The notes under the pieces are model-generated. The model had not been told where the DNA came from. It did not search any database and was given only the letters and a program-made list of their open reading frames with translations. 34,385 bases of DNA from Hyphomicrobiales bacterium (GTDB lineage Bacteria; Pseudomonadota; Alphaproteobacteria; Rhizobiales; Devosiaceae). This document shows, one piece after another, positions 1 through 8,093 of the stretch. The position numbers and the translations under genes are program-made. The stretch's first letter is position 1, and each line of letters opens with the position of its first letter. The stretch spans positions 1 through 34,385 of the forward strand of contig SEEL01000038.1 of NCBI GenBank assembly GCA_004144345.1, read 5' to 3'.

Positions 1-50
1 GGGATATCCCGACTGCGAGTTGGGCTGAGTGTTGCACCTGGAGTGGAGCC

Positions 51-184
51 CATCCCTCCCCCCCGGGGAGGGGGGACCGGCGAAGCCGGTGGGTGGGGCG
101 AGCCGCAGCCGCGATGGCAAAGTCAGCTATCCTCCCCCGTGCAACGGGGGAGGGGGACCGCGCAGCGGTGGTGGGGGCGACCCC
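51..184. repeat. two copies of a GC-rich palindromic intergenic repeat
   Basis: Two related units lie at 51-100 and 129-184. Each has a C-run/G-run hairpin followed by a shared block (GGGGGACCG, then a short inverted repeat, then GGTGGGTGGGG or GGTGGTGGGGG). Copy B has a perfect CCCCCGT/ACGGGGG-type stem around GCA. The units differ at compensating positions (CCGGCGAAGCCGG against CCGCGCAGCGG), so folding seems conserved rather than exact sequence. Elements of this style are scattered between genes in several alphaproteobacterial genomes. No reading frame here looks like a protein. Confidence 0.6.
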
Positions 185-213
185 ACGCTCGAATCTACGT
201 ACTCATCCCCACC

Positions 214-279
214 CCCAAAATCGCTTAACTCAACAAGCGGTTTCCTCAGGCGGCTCTAGGCTCACACCCCGATTTTGGG
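214..279. repeat. 10-bp inverted repeat in the non-coding leader region
   Basis: CCCAAAATCG at 214-223 and its exact complement CGATTTTGGG at 270-279 are separated by 46 bases. Its role is unknown. It lies in the gene-free first 651 bases, immediately after the GC-rich repeat pair. Confidence 0.4.
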
Positions 280-415
280 CGAAGTTATCCACGTCGATTC
301 CAGCGGGTGTATATTCCTCTCAGCACCACCGCACGGACGGTAGTCGACGCGAACGACGCGGTGGGCCAGCGGGAGGGTTGGGTTCGCGCCCGGCCTGGGC
401 ACTGTGGGTTATGCG

Positions 416-517
416 ACGGGCTGAAGCCCGTACGGCCGCATGGGGACCTGAAAGCCCGCGCCCCGAGGCGTCGTGTGCCTCTCTATCTAAAACATCGAGG
501 CGTACGCGCCTCGGGGC
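416..517. other. nested inverted repeats in the gene-free upstream region
   Basis: ACGGGCT/AGCCCGT at 416-431 forms a tight hairpin. Downstream, GCCCCGAGGCG (460-470) is the exact complement of CGCCTCGGGGC (507-517), and a second copy of CGAGGCG (496-502) can pair with the same 3' arm around a TACG loop. The 3' arm can therefore form a long-range stem or a local hairpin, but not both. This could be a terminator for a gene outside the window, an attenuator or a structured RNA. No known RNA family was recognised and no T-run follows. The rest of 1-580 contains nothing I can call a gene. Confidence 0.4.
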
Positions 518-582
518 TCCGTCCACTTCCCCCGCAACCTGAGGCGCATCACCGATGGACGATTCTGCACGCCCCTAACCAC

Positions 583-611
583 TTGAGTCGTATTATTGTA
601 TACGATATGCC
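583..611 (+). promoter_or_regulatory. promoter with GntR-type operator upstream of the first enolase gene
   Basis: The 14-bp palindrome TATTGTATACGATA (594-607), with one central mismatch pair, has GTATAC at its core. It fits the general GntR operator form yGTM-KACy. A plausible -35 TTGAGT (583-588) and -10 TATGCC (606-611) are 17 bases apart, which puts the operator across the promoter as expected for repression. Related GTATAC sites precede the other main units of the island. Confidence 0.65.
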
Positions 612-651
612 GTAACCTAATCGCCGCCGTTTATCTCAAGGAGAGACTTCC

Positions 652-1821
652 ATGGCCTTGGCCCCGCGGGACAACATTGGTCCCGTCCGCATCACCCGCA
701 TCGTCGCTGCGCCGCTGTTTGGCGAGAGCCCGAAGGGCGGCTGGTCGGTCGAGATCAAGGCCGAGGATTCGATCCACGCGCTGATCGCCGTGCACACCGA
801 CGCCGGCATCACCGGCTATGGCAGCGTCTTCACCGACGGCCGCCTCGTCGAAGCCGCGCTTGAAGTGCTTGAACCCTACTATCTGGGCGAAAACGCCCTC
901 GAGCCCGAACGCGTCGCCGAAAAGATGCACCAGAACACCTTCTGGATGGGCCGGGGCGGCACCCTCACTCACGCCGTCAGCGGCATCGACATCGCGCTCT
1001 GGGATATTCTGGGCAAGGTCACCGGCCTGTCGGTCGGCCGCCTCATGGGTGGCCGTCACCAGGACCGCGTCATGCCCTATTGCTCGCTGCTCATGGAAGA
1101 GCCGGCGCAGATGGGCGACGAAATTGCCAAATGGCGCGACCAGGGCTTCCGCTCGTTCAAGATCGGCTGGGGTCCCTTCGGCCGCCGCGACAGCTTTGCC
1201 AATGACGAAGCCATCGTTCGCGCCGCCAAGGACGCGCTGCCCCCGGGCGGCCGCCTGATGGTCGATGCCGGTGCCTCCGACGCCTATTGGCCCAATGGCC
1301 TCAAATGGGCGCTGCGCACCGCCGACATGCTCACCGACCACGACGTCGACTGGTTCGAGGAAGCGGTGAAGCCCGACGCGCTCGAGGATTTCATCACGCT
1401 GCGCCGCGAAACCCGCGTGCCGATCTCGGGCGGCGAAGTGCTGACCCGCCGCCAGTCCTTCATTCCGTTCCTGACCCAGGGCGCCTTCGATATCGTCCAG
1501 CCCGACGTCACCAAGGTCGGTGGCCTCAGTGAGCAGCGCCGCATCGCCTGGCTCGCGCAGGATTTCGGCGTCCGCTATGTCGGCCACGGCTGGAACACCG
1601 CGCTCGGCATCGCCGCCGATCTGCAGCTGGCCACGGCCCTGCCCAATGTCGACCTCGTCGAATACATTGCCGGCAGCGCCTATGTGGACAACATCATGGC
1701 CGTGCCGTTCAAGCTCGATGCCGACGGCATGCTGGCCATCCCGGATACCCCGGGCCTCGGCGTCGCCCTCGATCCCGATCGCGTAGCCCGCTACACCCCC
1801 AAGGCTAAAGAGCTGTTCTAG
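652..1821 (+). CDS. mandelate racemase-type enolase superfamily protein, probable acid-sugar dehydratase (copy 1)
   Basis: A 389-residue member of the MR/MLE group, predicted to remove a proton next to a carboxylate in a Mg-dependent reaction, most likely dehydrating a sugar acid. Visible residues are the barrel lysine K170, metal ligands D205, E236 or E237 and E262, and a D285-H312 pair spaced 27 residues apart, as in mandelate racemase. The usual KxK is K170-I-G, so the second lysine is missing; copy 2 at 14840 shares this. The length is typical. The ATG is preceded by AAGGAGAG. The denD-like gene begins 2 bases after the stop, so the two are probably co-transcribed. The substrate is not readable; lysine-based dipeptide epimerase chemistry is unlikely. 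Confidence 0.85.
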   Translation: MALAPRDNIGPVRITRIVAAPLFGESPKGGWSVEIKAEDSIHALIAVHTDAGITGYGSVFTDGRLVEAALEVLEPYYLGENALEPERVAEKMHQNTFWMGRGGTLTHAVSGIDIALWDILGKVTGLSVGRLMGGRHQDRVMPYCSLLMEEPAQMGDEIAKWRDQGFRSFKIGWGPFGRRDSFANDEAIVRAAKDALPPGGRLMVDAGASDAYWPNGLKWALRTADMLTDHDVDWFEEAVKPDALEDFITLRRETRVPISGGEVLTRRQSFIPFLTQGAFDIVQPDVTKVGGLSEQRRIAWLAQDFGVRYVGHGWNTALGIAADLQLATALPNVDLVEYIAGSAYVDNIMAVPFKLDADGMLAIPDTPGLGVALDPDRVARYTPKAKELF

Positions 1822-1823
1822 CC

Positions 1824-2819
1824 ATGCGGGTCCTCGTAACAGGCGCTGAAGGCTATCTCGGACGCAAGCTCGTCCGCGCCCTGTTGCAACGCAATACGCT
1901 TGCCGGTCCCTCCGGCAAGCCCGAACCGATCGACCACATCCTCCTCACCGACATGGCGCCGGCCATGGCCGCGCCGGCAGCCGATTCGCGGCTTGCCTAT
2001 GTCGGCGGCGACATCGCCGATCCGGCCTTCGCCGCAAAGCTCTTCGAGGACCGGCCGAACGCCGTGTTCCATCTCGCCGCGCTGATGAGCAGCGGCGCCG
2101 AAAAGCAGTTCGAGGCCGGCTACCAGGCCAATCTCCACGGCACGATCCATCTGCTCGAGGCGGCCCGCCGCGCCGGCAATGTGCCGCGCTTCATCTTCAC
2201 CAGCACCATCGCCACCTTTGGCGGCGAGCTGCCCGGCCTTGTGCTCGATACGCAGCGCCAGACGCCGCAGAGCTCCTACGGCACGCAGAAGGCCATCGGC
2301 GAGCTGCTGGTCAACGACTACTCCCGCCGCGGCTATATCGATGGCCGCTCGCTCCGTCTGCCTATCATCGCCGTGCGCGGCGGCGCCCCCAGCACCGCCA
2401 CCTCCGCCTGGGCCAGCGACATCGTGCGCGAGCCGCTTAGCGGCAATGCCTATGCCAGCCCCGTCGAGCCCGGCGACCGCGGCTATCTGCTGTCGCCCCG
2501 CCGCTGCATCGAAGGCCTCATCACCGGCCACGATTCGCCGGCCGAGGCGTGGGGCAGGGACCGCGCCGTGATGATGGCGGGCCTTGCCTGCAGCGCCGCC
2601 GACCTCGTTGCCGCTGTCGCCCGCATCGGCGGGCAGGCCGCCGCCGACCTCGTGCGCTGGCAGCCCGATCCCTTCATCCGCAACATCGTCACCACCTGGC
2701 CCTCCGCCTTCCGGCTCGACAAGGCCACCCGCATCGGCCTCGTCGCCGACGCCTCCGTCGATGAGATCGTCCGCAATTATGTGGAAGACGATTCTACGCC
2801 TGCCGGACCCCGTGCGTAG
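1824..2819 (+). CDS. denD: D-erythronate dehydrogenase-like NAD-dependent oxidoreductase
   Basis: A 331-residue extended SDR/epimerase-fold enzyme. It has a Rossmann motif GAEGYLG (7-13), a catalytic Thr/Ser cluster near 126-128 and Y152xxxK156 in SYGTQKA. Blocks such as NDYSRRGYIDG, the RLP segment, REPLSG and a PV-then-SPR pattern match the DenD/OtnD family, which oxidises D-erythronate to 2-oxo-tetronate with NAD in the cytoplasm. The usual partners OtnK, OtnC and OtnI are absent from this window, so the enzyme may act on another aldonate that feeds or follows the enolase. It directly follows the enolase gene. Confidence 0.75.
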   Translation: MRVLVTGAEGYLGRKLVRALLQRNTLAGPSGKPEPIDHILLTDMAPAMAAPAADSRLAYVGGDIADPAFAAKLFEDRPNAVFHLAALMSSGAEKQFEAGYQANLHGTIHLLEAARRAGNVPRFIFTSTIATFGGELPGLVLDTQRQTPQSSYGTQKAIGELLVNDYSRRGYIDGRSLRLPIIAVRGGAPSTATSAWASDIVREPLSGNAYASPVEPGDRGYLLSPRRCIEGLITGHDSPAEAWGRDRAVMMAGLACSAADLVAAVARIGGQAAADLVRWQPDPFIRNIVTTWPSAFRLDKATRIGLVADASVDEIVRNYVEDDSTPAGPRA

Positions 2820-2881
2820 GGCGCCGCCCGCGCTCCCCTGGTCAAATCGACAACGTTATCTCGCCTGCGCTACATAGCGAG

Positions 2882-2910
2882 TTGACACACGGTATACCGT
2901 ATGTCAGCGT
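2882..2910 (+). promoter_or_regulatory. promoter and perfect GTATAC palindrome upstream of the first transporter operon
   Basis: ACGGTATACCGT (2889-2900) is a perfect 12-bp palindrome centred on GTATAC. A consensus -35 TTGACA lies at 2882-2887, so the operator occupies the promoter spacer. The -10 is poorly defined (CAGCGT at 17 bases). This suggests repression by a GntR/FadR-type regulator. Confidence 0.65.
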
Positions 2911-2951
2911 CACATAAGTCTTACGGGGACGTAAGCAACAGGGAGAATTCA

Positions 2952-4517
2952 ATGACCGACTTTTCGCGCGATGACGACGGCACCATGCCGATGCTCAGCC
3001 GCCGTTCCATCCTGAAATCCGCCGCCGCCGCTGGCCTTTCGGCCACTGCCATTGCGGCCATCAGCAGCATCATGCCGCTGCAGGCTTTCGCCCAGGGCGG
3101 CGTGCCGTCCGGCGCCATCGTCTACGGCAACGCCGAGCCCCCGACCGCCAATTACTGGGATCCGGCCGCCGGCTTCGGTCTCGTGGACGAGCAGGTTGCC
3201 TCGCTCGCCTATGACACGCTCATCGCCTTCGACGAAAACGGCAACATGAACCCGTCGGTCGCCACGGCCTGGGAACTGGTCGGCGACACGCAGGTCAACC
3301 TCACCATCCGTGACGACGTGAAGTTCCACGATGGCTCGCCGCTCACCGCCGAGGACGTGAAGGCCTCGATCGATCGTCTCGGCACCGGTTCGCTGGCGCA
3401 GTCGATGGTCGCCACCCCGGGCATCGTCGCCAACGTGACCTCGCCGACCACCCTCGAAGTGGTCTCGCCGACGGCCTTCGGCGTCGTCCTCAACATGCTC
3501 GCCTTCGTCAAGATCCTGCCGAAGGCCAACATCGACAATCCGGACAACTTCAAGCTCGGTGCGCTCGGTTCGGGCCCGTACAAGTTCGTGTCCTACACGG
3601 GCAACGACGTCGTGCTCGAAGCCAATGCCGACTATTGGGGCGGTGCCCCGAAGATTCAGTCGGTCACCTTCCGCTACATCGAAGATGCCCAGGCCCGTAT
3701 CAACGCGCTGCTCGCCGGTCAGGTGGATATCCTCACCCGCGTGTCGTCCGAAGATCTCGCCCGCGTCGAAGGCAATGCTGACTTCTACGTCAACGGCCAG
3801 ACTCCCCCGGCGCAGATCATTGCCATCTACCAGCACAATGGCCCGCTCGGAGATCTGAAGCTCCGCCAGGCCATCGCCCACGCCGTCGACCGCGAAGGTA
3901 TCGCCAAGTCCATCATGCGCGGCACCAACCCGGTTGGCTTCTCGAGCCTGCCGACCAGCTCGACCTTCTACACCCCGCTTGAGCCCAAGTTCGAGTACGA
4001 CCTCGAAAAGGCCAAGGCGCTGCTCGCCGAATCCGCCTATCCGAACGGCGTGACGCTGCGCATGTCGACCTCGACCCTGGTGCCCAACCAGATCGAAATC
4101 GACCAGGTCATCGCGGCGTCGCTGCAGGCCATCGGCATCACCGTCGAAGTCGAGCGTCTGGAAGTCGGTGCGTTCCGGTCGTCGTACAACACCTACGACA
4201 TCAACCTGAACACGCTGGGCGTCTTCAACAACGACCCCGACTTCCTGCTCGGCTTCTATGTCGGCGGCACGGGTGAAGCCGTGTTCCACTACAACGACCC
4301 CAAGTACACCGAGCTTCATAGTGCTCAGCGTGCTGCGACCCCGGAAAACCGCGCTGCCGCCGTCACTGCGGCCGCCCAGTATCTGTGGGACAACCAGGTC
4401 ACCCTCTATCTCTCCGACGAAGTCTGGTACTCGATCGTCAACAAGCGCGTTGTCGATTTCAAGCGTGCCCCGCTTGTCGGCGAGAACCTGCTCCCGCAGG
4501 TCTCTGTCGCTTCGTAG
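2952..4517 (+). CDS. family 5 (Dpp/Opp-type) ABC transporter substrate-binding protein, Tat-exported
   Basis: A 521-residue periplasmic solute receptor of the SBP_bac_5 family, whose members bind peptides, nickel chelates, opines or oligosaccharides. The start at 2952 is chosen for the GGGAG just upstream; an earlier ATG at 2901 lies beside the operator. The N-terminus carries a twin-arginine signal (SRRSIL, R17-R18), a hydrophobic alanine-rich stretch and an AFA-Q cleavage site near residue 47. The family pattern FHDGSPLTAEDVKAS follows in the first lobe. It is the first gene of an importer operon and is followed by a strong hairpin. The ligand cannot be inferred from sequence alone. Confidence 0.9.
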   Translation: MTDFSRDDDGTMPMLSRRSILKSAAAAGLSATAIAAISSIMPLQAFAQGGVPSGAIVYGNAEPPTANYWDPAAGFGLVDEQVASLAYDTLIAFDENGNMNPSVATAWELVGDTQVNLTIRDDVKFHDGSPLTAEDVKASIDRLGTGSLAQSMVATPGIVANVTSPTTLEVVSPTAFGVVLNMLAFVKILPKANIDNPDNFKLGALGSGPYKFVSYTGNDVVLEANADYWGGAPKIQSVTFRYIEDAQARINALLAGQVDILTRVSSEDLARVEGNADFYVNGQTPPAQIIAIYQHNGPLGDLKLRQAIAHAVDREGIAKSIMRGTNPVGFSSLPTSSTFYTPLEPKFEYDLEKAKALLAESAYPNGVTLRMSTSTLVPNQIEIDQVIAASLQAIGITVEVERLEVGAFRSSYNTYDINLNTLGVFNNDPDFLLGFYVGGTGEAVFHYNDPKYTELHSAQRAATPENRAAAVTAAAQYLWDNQVTLYLSDEVWYSIVNKRVVDFKRAPLVGENLLPQVSVAS

Positions 4518-4532
4518 CCTCCCGGCACGAAA

Positions 4533-4558
4533 GGAACCGGGGGGTCTCCCCCGGTTCC
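4533..4558 (+). other. intercistronic hairpin between binding-protein and permease genes
   Basis: GGAACCGGGGG (4533-4543) pairs perfectly with CCCCCGGTTCC (4548-4558) around a 4-base loop. No T-run follows, so it probably blocks 3' decay or causes partial termination and keeps the binding-protein mRNA more abundant than the downstream genes. The same position holds a strong hairpin after both other binding-protein genes in this window. Confidence 0.75.
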
Positions 4559-4583
4559 ACTTCATCTCAAGAGGGTTGCCCGC

Positions 4584-5510
4584 GTGAATTCCTATGTCCT
4601 GAGACGCCTGCTGCAATCGGTCATCATCGTGGCGTTTATCGCCGTCTCGGTGTTCATCGTGCTGCGTCTCTCCGCCGGCGACCCCGCCCGCATCCGTGCG
4701 CCTGTCTTCGCCAGCCCCGAAGTCATCGATCAATATCGCCGTGACTTCGGTGTCGATCGTCCGCTGCTCGAACAGCTCGGCTCCTTCCTCTGGGGCGCCA
4801 TCCGCGGGGACTTCGGTCAGTCCTTCCGCTTCCAGGCGCCCGTGATGGACCTCATTCTCACCGCTCTGCCGCGCACCCTGCTGCTGGCGGGCGTATCGCT
4901 GGTCCTGTCGCTTTTCATCGCCGTCGGCCTTGGCAGCCTTGCCGCCATGAAGCCGCGCTCCATCTGGGCCTGGCTCTCCTCGGCGCTCGCCACCCTCGGC
5001 CAGTCCGCCCCGGTCTTCTGGTCGGGCGCCATCCTCGTGCTCGTCTTCGCGGTCGGCCTCCGCTGGTTGCCCTCGGGCGGCTTCAACGGGCCAATCAGTC
5101 TCGTCCTGCCCGCCATTGCGGTGACGCTCTCGATCCTTCCCACGCAGTTGCGCGTCTTGCGCGCCTCGATGGAAGCCTCGCTCAAGGAGGAATATATCCG
5201 CACCGCGCGGGCCTTCGGCCTCAAGCAGAGCCGCATCACTTTCGTCTACGCCCTCAAGAACGCCAGCCTGCCGCTCCTCACCGTCATCGGTGTCGATATC
5301 GGCTATCTGCTCGGCGGCGTCATCGTGGCTGAAGTCGTCTTCGCTTTCCCCGGCATCGGCGAATTGGCGCTCGTCGCGCTCAATGCGCGCGACTACCCGC
5401 TGATCCAGGGCATCACCATCATCACGGCGAGCACCTTCGTCGTCGTCAACCTGCTGATCGATCTCGTCTACGGCCGCATCGATCCGCGCATCCGCTTGGA
5501 ACGGTCATGA
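4584..5510 (+). CDS. Dpp-type ABC transporter inner-membrane permease (DppB-like), first system
   Basis: A 308-residue permease subunit of the importer whose receptor is encoded just upstream. It begins with a GTG start and an AAGAGGG ribosome site. The sequence shows an N-terminal helix (residues about 8-30), a periplasmic segment with the usual FGQSF-type motif, five further hydrophobic segments, and a cytoplasmic EAA-type loop (EYIRTARAFGL) that contacts the ATPases. The last four bases (ATGA) overlap the start of the PIG-L deacetylase gene, so translation is coupled. Length and C-terminus (YGRIDPRIR) are typical of DppB. Confidence 0.9.
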   Translation: MNSYVLRRLLQSVIIVAFIAVSVFIVLRLSAGDPARIRAPVFASPEVIDQYRRDFGVDRPLLEQLGSFLWGAIRGDFGQSFRFQAPVMDLILTALPRTLLLAGVSLVLSLFIAVGLGSLAAMKPRSIWAWLSSALATLGQSAPVFWSGAILVLVFAVGLRWLPSGGFNGPISLVLPAIAVTLSILPTQLRVLRASMEASLKEEYIRTARAFGLKQSRITFVYALKNASLPLLTVIGVDIGYLLGGVIVAEVVFAFPGIGELALVALNARDYPLIQGITIITASTFVVVNLLIDLVYGRIDPRIRLERS

Positions 5511-6226
5511 ATATCCTCGCTATCGGCGCTCATCCCGACGACATCGAAATCCAGTGCGCCGGCACGCTCGCGCTCTATGCGCAGGCCGGACACAAGGTGT
5601 TCATGGCGGTCGCGACCAACGGCAATGTCGGTTCGCCCACCCACACCAGTGCCGAGATCGGCGCCATCCGTCATCAGGAACAGCTGAACTCCTGCGCCCT
5701 CATCGGCGCCGAGCTGATCTGGATGGATTTCGACGATGAGTGGCTGTTCAACGACCGGCCGACCCGCACCCGCTTCATCGATGCCATCCGTCAGGCCGAT
5801 CCCGACGTAATGTTCATCCACGGGCCCACCGACTACCACCCGGACCACCGCATCTCCGGCCAGATCGCCGAGGACGCGCGCATCCCCGCCTCGGTGCGTC
5901 TCGTCGAGACCAGCCTGCCTTACATCAAGAAAATCCCGCACATGTTCTACATGGACAATCCGACGGGTCTCGGCTTCGAGCCCGAAGCCTATGTCGACAT
6001 CAGCTCCGTCATGAAGATCAAGCAGGACATGCTGCGTTGCCACGTCAGCCAGGACGCCTGGCTCCGCGCCGTCTATGGCGACGACGTGTCGATCACCGAT
6101 CTCATGGACAAGAACTCGGCCAATCGCGGCCAGCAGATGAACGTCGCCTTTGCCGAAGGCTTCCGCGAGGTGAAGACCTATCCGCGGACCGGCAATTTCG
6201 GCCTCTTGCCGGGCTTTGGCCGTTGA
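5507..6226 (+). CDS. PIG-L family (LmbE-like) zinc deacetylase
   Basis: A 239-residue cytoplasmic metal-dependent N-deacetylase. The hallmark AHPDDIE (H9, D11, D12) and the second motif YHPDH (H111, D113, H114) supply the zinc ligands and general base. Family members remove acetyl or acyl groups from amino sugars such as GlcNAc-PI, GlcNAc-Ins and bacillithiol precursors. The gene sits between the two permease genes of one importer. It overlaps the upstream gene by ATGA and the downstream gene by TTGA, so its product is made in step with the transporter. That implies the imported compound carries an N-acyl group; the exact substrate is unknown. Confidence 0.85.
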   Translation: MNILAIGAHPDDIEIQCAGTLALYAQAGHKVFMAVATNGNVGSPTHTSAEIGAIRHQEQLNSCALIGAELIWMDFDDEWLFNDRPTRTRFIDAIRQADPDVMFIHGPTDYHPDHRISGQIAEDARIPASVRLVETSLPYIKKIPHMFYMDNPTGLGFEPEAYVDISSVMKIKQDMLRCHVSQDAWLRAVYGDDVSITDLMDKNSANRGQQMNVAFAEGFREVKTYPRTGNFGLLPGFGR

Positions 6227-7101
6227 GCGTCGCGTCCACAGAAACCGCAATTGCCAGCCGGCCGGGCTTCATCGCCCGGCTGCGCCTCGGCCCGTCGCTG
6301 ATTATCGGCATCGCGCTGCTCGTCATCATCATCCTGAGCGCCGTACTGGCGCCGGTGCTGGCCCCGGCCGGTCCGGCCGTCGTCGATCTCGGCTCGGTTC
6401 GCCTGCCACCCTCCGAGGCGCATTGGGCCGGTACCGATGCCATCGGCCGCGATCTCCTCGCGCGCATCCTTTATGGCGGCCAGGTCTCGCTGCTCGTTGC
6501 CGGTGCGGGCATGATCGGCTCGCTCACCTTCGGCACGCTGATGGGAATGATCGGCGCCTTCGGTTCCTACTGGGTCCGCGCCATCGTTGATCGCGCCATC
6601 GATATCCAGCTCGCCTTCCCCTATGTGCTGCTCGCTATCGCCATCACCAGCGCGGTACGACCCTCCACCGGCGTGCTAATCGTGCTGATGATCCTCGCTG
6701 CCTGGGCCGGCGCCGCGCGCGTCGTTCGCTCCATCGCGCTGCAGGAGCGCGGCAAGGACTACGTCAAGGCCGCCACCGTCATCGGTGCATCGCCCTTCCG
6801 CATTGCCATGTTCCACGTCTTCCCCAGCGTGTTGCCGAGCCTGCTCGTCCTCGCCGCCATGCAGATGGCCGCGATGATCGTCTTCGAAGCCACGCTCAGC
6901 TTCCTCGGCATGGGCGTCCAGCCGCCGACCCCGAGCTGGGGTGGCATCATGCTGGAGGGCAAGAACTACATCACCTCGTCCTGGTGGCTCACCACCTTGC
7001 CCGGCATCGCCATCGTCCTCACCTCGCTGAGCCTCGTGCTCATCGGCGATGGTCTCCAGGCCCGCACCGATGCCTCCCGTAACCGCGAAGGAGACGAATG
7101 A
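6223..7101 (+). CDS. Dpp-type ABC transporter inner-membrane permease (DppC-like), first system
   Basis: A 292-residue partner permease. The frame is open far upstream, but the protein homology begins right at the end of the deacetylase gene. A TTG at 6223 overlaps the TGA stop (TTGA), giving a normal DppC length. No clear ribosome site is seen, so initiation probably depends on coupling. The sequence shows an N-terminal helix (LIIGIALLVIIILSAVLAP), a GTDAIGRD motif, the EAA-type loop (DYVKAATVIGASPF), and the family signature LSFLGMGVQPPTPSWG near the C-terminus. It overlaps the following ATPase gene at ATGA. Confidence 0.87.
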   Translation: MSVASTETAIASRPGFIARLRLGPSLIIGIALLVIIILSAVLAPVLAPAGPAVVDLGSVRLPPSEAHWAGTDAIGRDLLARILYGGQVSLLVAGAGMIGSLTFGTLMGMIGAFGSYWVRAIVDRAIDIQLAFPYVLLAIAITSAVRPSTGVLIVLMILAAWAGAARVVRSIALQERGKDYVKAATVIGASPFRIAMFHVFPSVLPSLLVLAAMQMAAMIVFEATLSFLGMGVQPPTPSWGGIMLEGKNYITSSWWLTTLPGIAIVLTSLSLVLIGDGLQARTDASRNREGDE

Positions 7102-8093
7102 TGGCGCCCGTTCTTAGCGTCGAAAACGTCTCGGTCAGCTTCCCCGGCGGACGCGGCGACATCACCGTCGTCGACGATGTGTCCTTCTCGCTCGAAGCGG
7201 GGCAAAGCCTCGTCATCGCCGGCGAATCCGGTTCGGGCAAGTCGATGGTCTGCCAGACCCTGCTCGGCATTGCGCCCGGCGCTGCCAAGGTCACCGGCAC
7301 CCGCATCGACTGGAAGGGCCGCGACCTGCTGAAGTTGGGCGAAGCCGAATGGCAGACCATCCGCGGTTCCGAGATCGCCATGATCTTCCAGGACCCGACG
7401 GCTGCGCTCAATCCGCTCATCACCGTCGAGAACCAGATCGTCGACGCCATCCGCGCCCATCGCAAGGTCAGCCGTGCCGAAGCGCGGGCCCGCGCCATCG
7501 AAGTGCTCGGCCTCGCCGGCTTCCCTGAGCCCGAGCACCGCATGCGCTCCTATCCCAGCGAACTGTCGGGCGGCCTGCGCCAGCGCGTCGCCATCGCCCT
7601 CGCGCTCTCCTGCTCGCCCTCGCTGATCATCGCCGACGAAGCGACCACCAATCTCGACGTCTCGATCCAGGCGCAGATCGTCAAGCTCTTGCGCGACCTC
7701 AAGGACAAACTCGGCCTCGCGCTGATCTTCGTCACCCACGATCTCGGCCTTGCCTCCGACATCGGTGGCGATCTGCTCGTCATGTATGCCGGTTGCGCCG
7801 TCGAGCGTGGCCCGGTCAACGACGTGCTCACCGATCCGACGCACCCCTACACCCGCGGTCTGCTGCGCTCGGCGCCCACGCTCAAATCGAGCCGCGCCAA
7901 TCCGCTGCGGCCCATCCCCGGCCAGATGCCCAAGCCCGGCTCGGTCGGCGCCGGCTCGCCCTTCCGCTCGCGTTGCCCCGTCGTCGTCGATGGCGTCTGC
8001 GATATCAAGCGCGCCGGCTGGACCAGTGCCGGCCCGCGCCATGATGTGGCCTGCCACCGCTTCGCCCTCGAGGGCAGGGAGGGCGTCCGATGA
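7098..8093 (+). CDS. Dpp-type ABC transporter ATPase (DppD-like), first system
   Basis: A 331-residue ATP-binding subunit that powers the importer encoded upstream. Walker A is GESGSGKS (42-49), the ABC signature is LSGGLRQR, Walker B is LIIADEATTNLD, and the switch histidine lies in VTHDLG. Most DppD proteins read ADEPTTALD at Walker B, so Pro to Ala and Ala to Asn are mild departures. A C-terminal oligopeptide-ABC extension with spaced cysteines (RCP, VCD, ACH) is present. Two ATGs occur at 7098 and 7101; the first overlaps the preceding stop. ATGA overlap also links it to the next ATPase. Confidence 0.92.
   Translation: MMAPVLSVENVSVSFPGGRGDITVVDDVSFSLEAGQSLVIAGESGSGKSMVCQTLLGIAPGAAKVTGTRIDWKGRDLLKLGEAEWQTIRGSEIAMIFQDPTAALNPLITVENQIVDAIRAHRKVSRAEARARAIEVLGLAGFPEPEHRMRSYPSELSGGLRQRVAIALALSCSPSLIIADEATTNLDVSIQAQIVKLLRDLKDKLGLALIFVTHDLGLASDIGGDLLVMYAGCAVERGPVNDVLTDPTHPYTRGLLRSAPTLKSSRANPLRPIPGQMPKPGSVGAGSPFRSRCPVVVDGVCDIKRAGWTSAGPRHDVACHRFALEGREGVR

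Noticed and set aside
285-293. DnaA-box-like TTATCCACG in the leader region
   Set aside because: Only one site, not the full consensus, with no cluster, AT-rich unwinding zone or origin-linked genes nearby.
2949-4733. 594-codon open frame antisense to the first binding-protein gene
   Set aside because: High-GC codon bias leaves long antisense frames; its protein is a biased mix of D, V, G and R with no domain, while the sense strand is a clear receptor.
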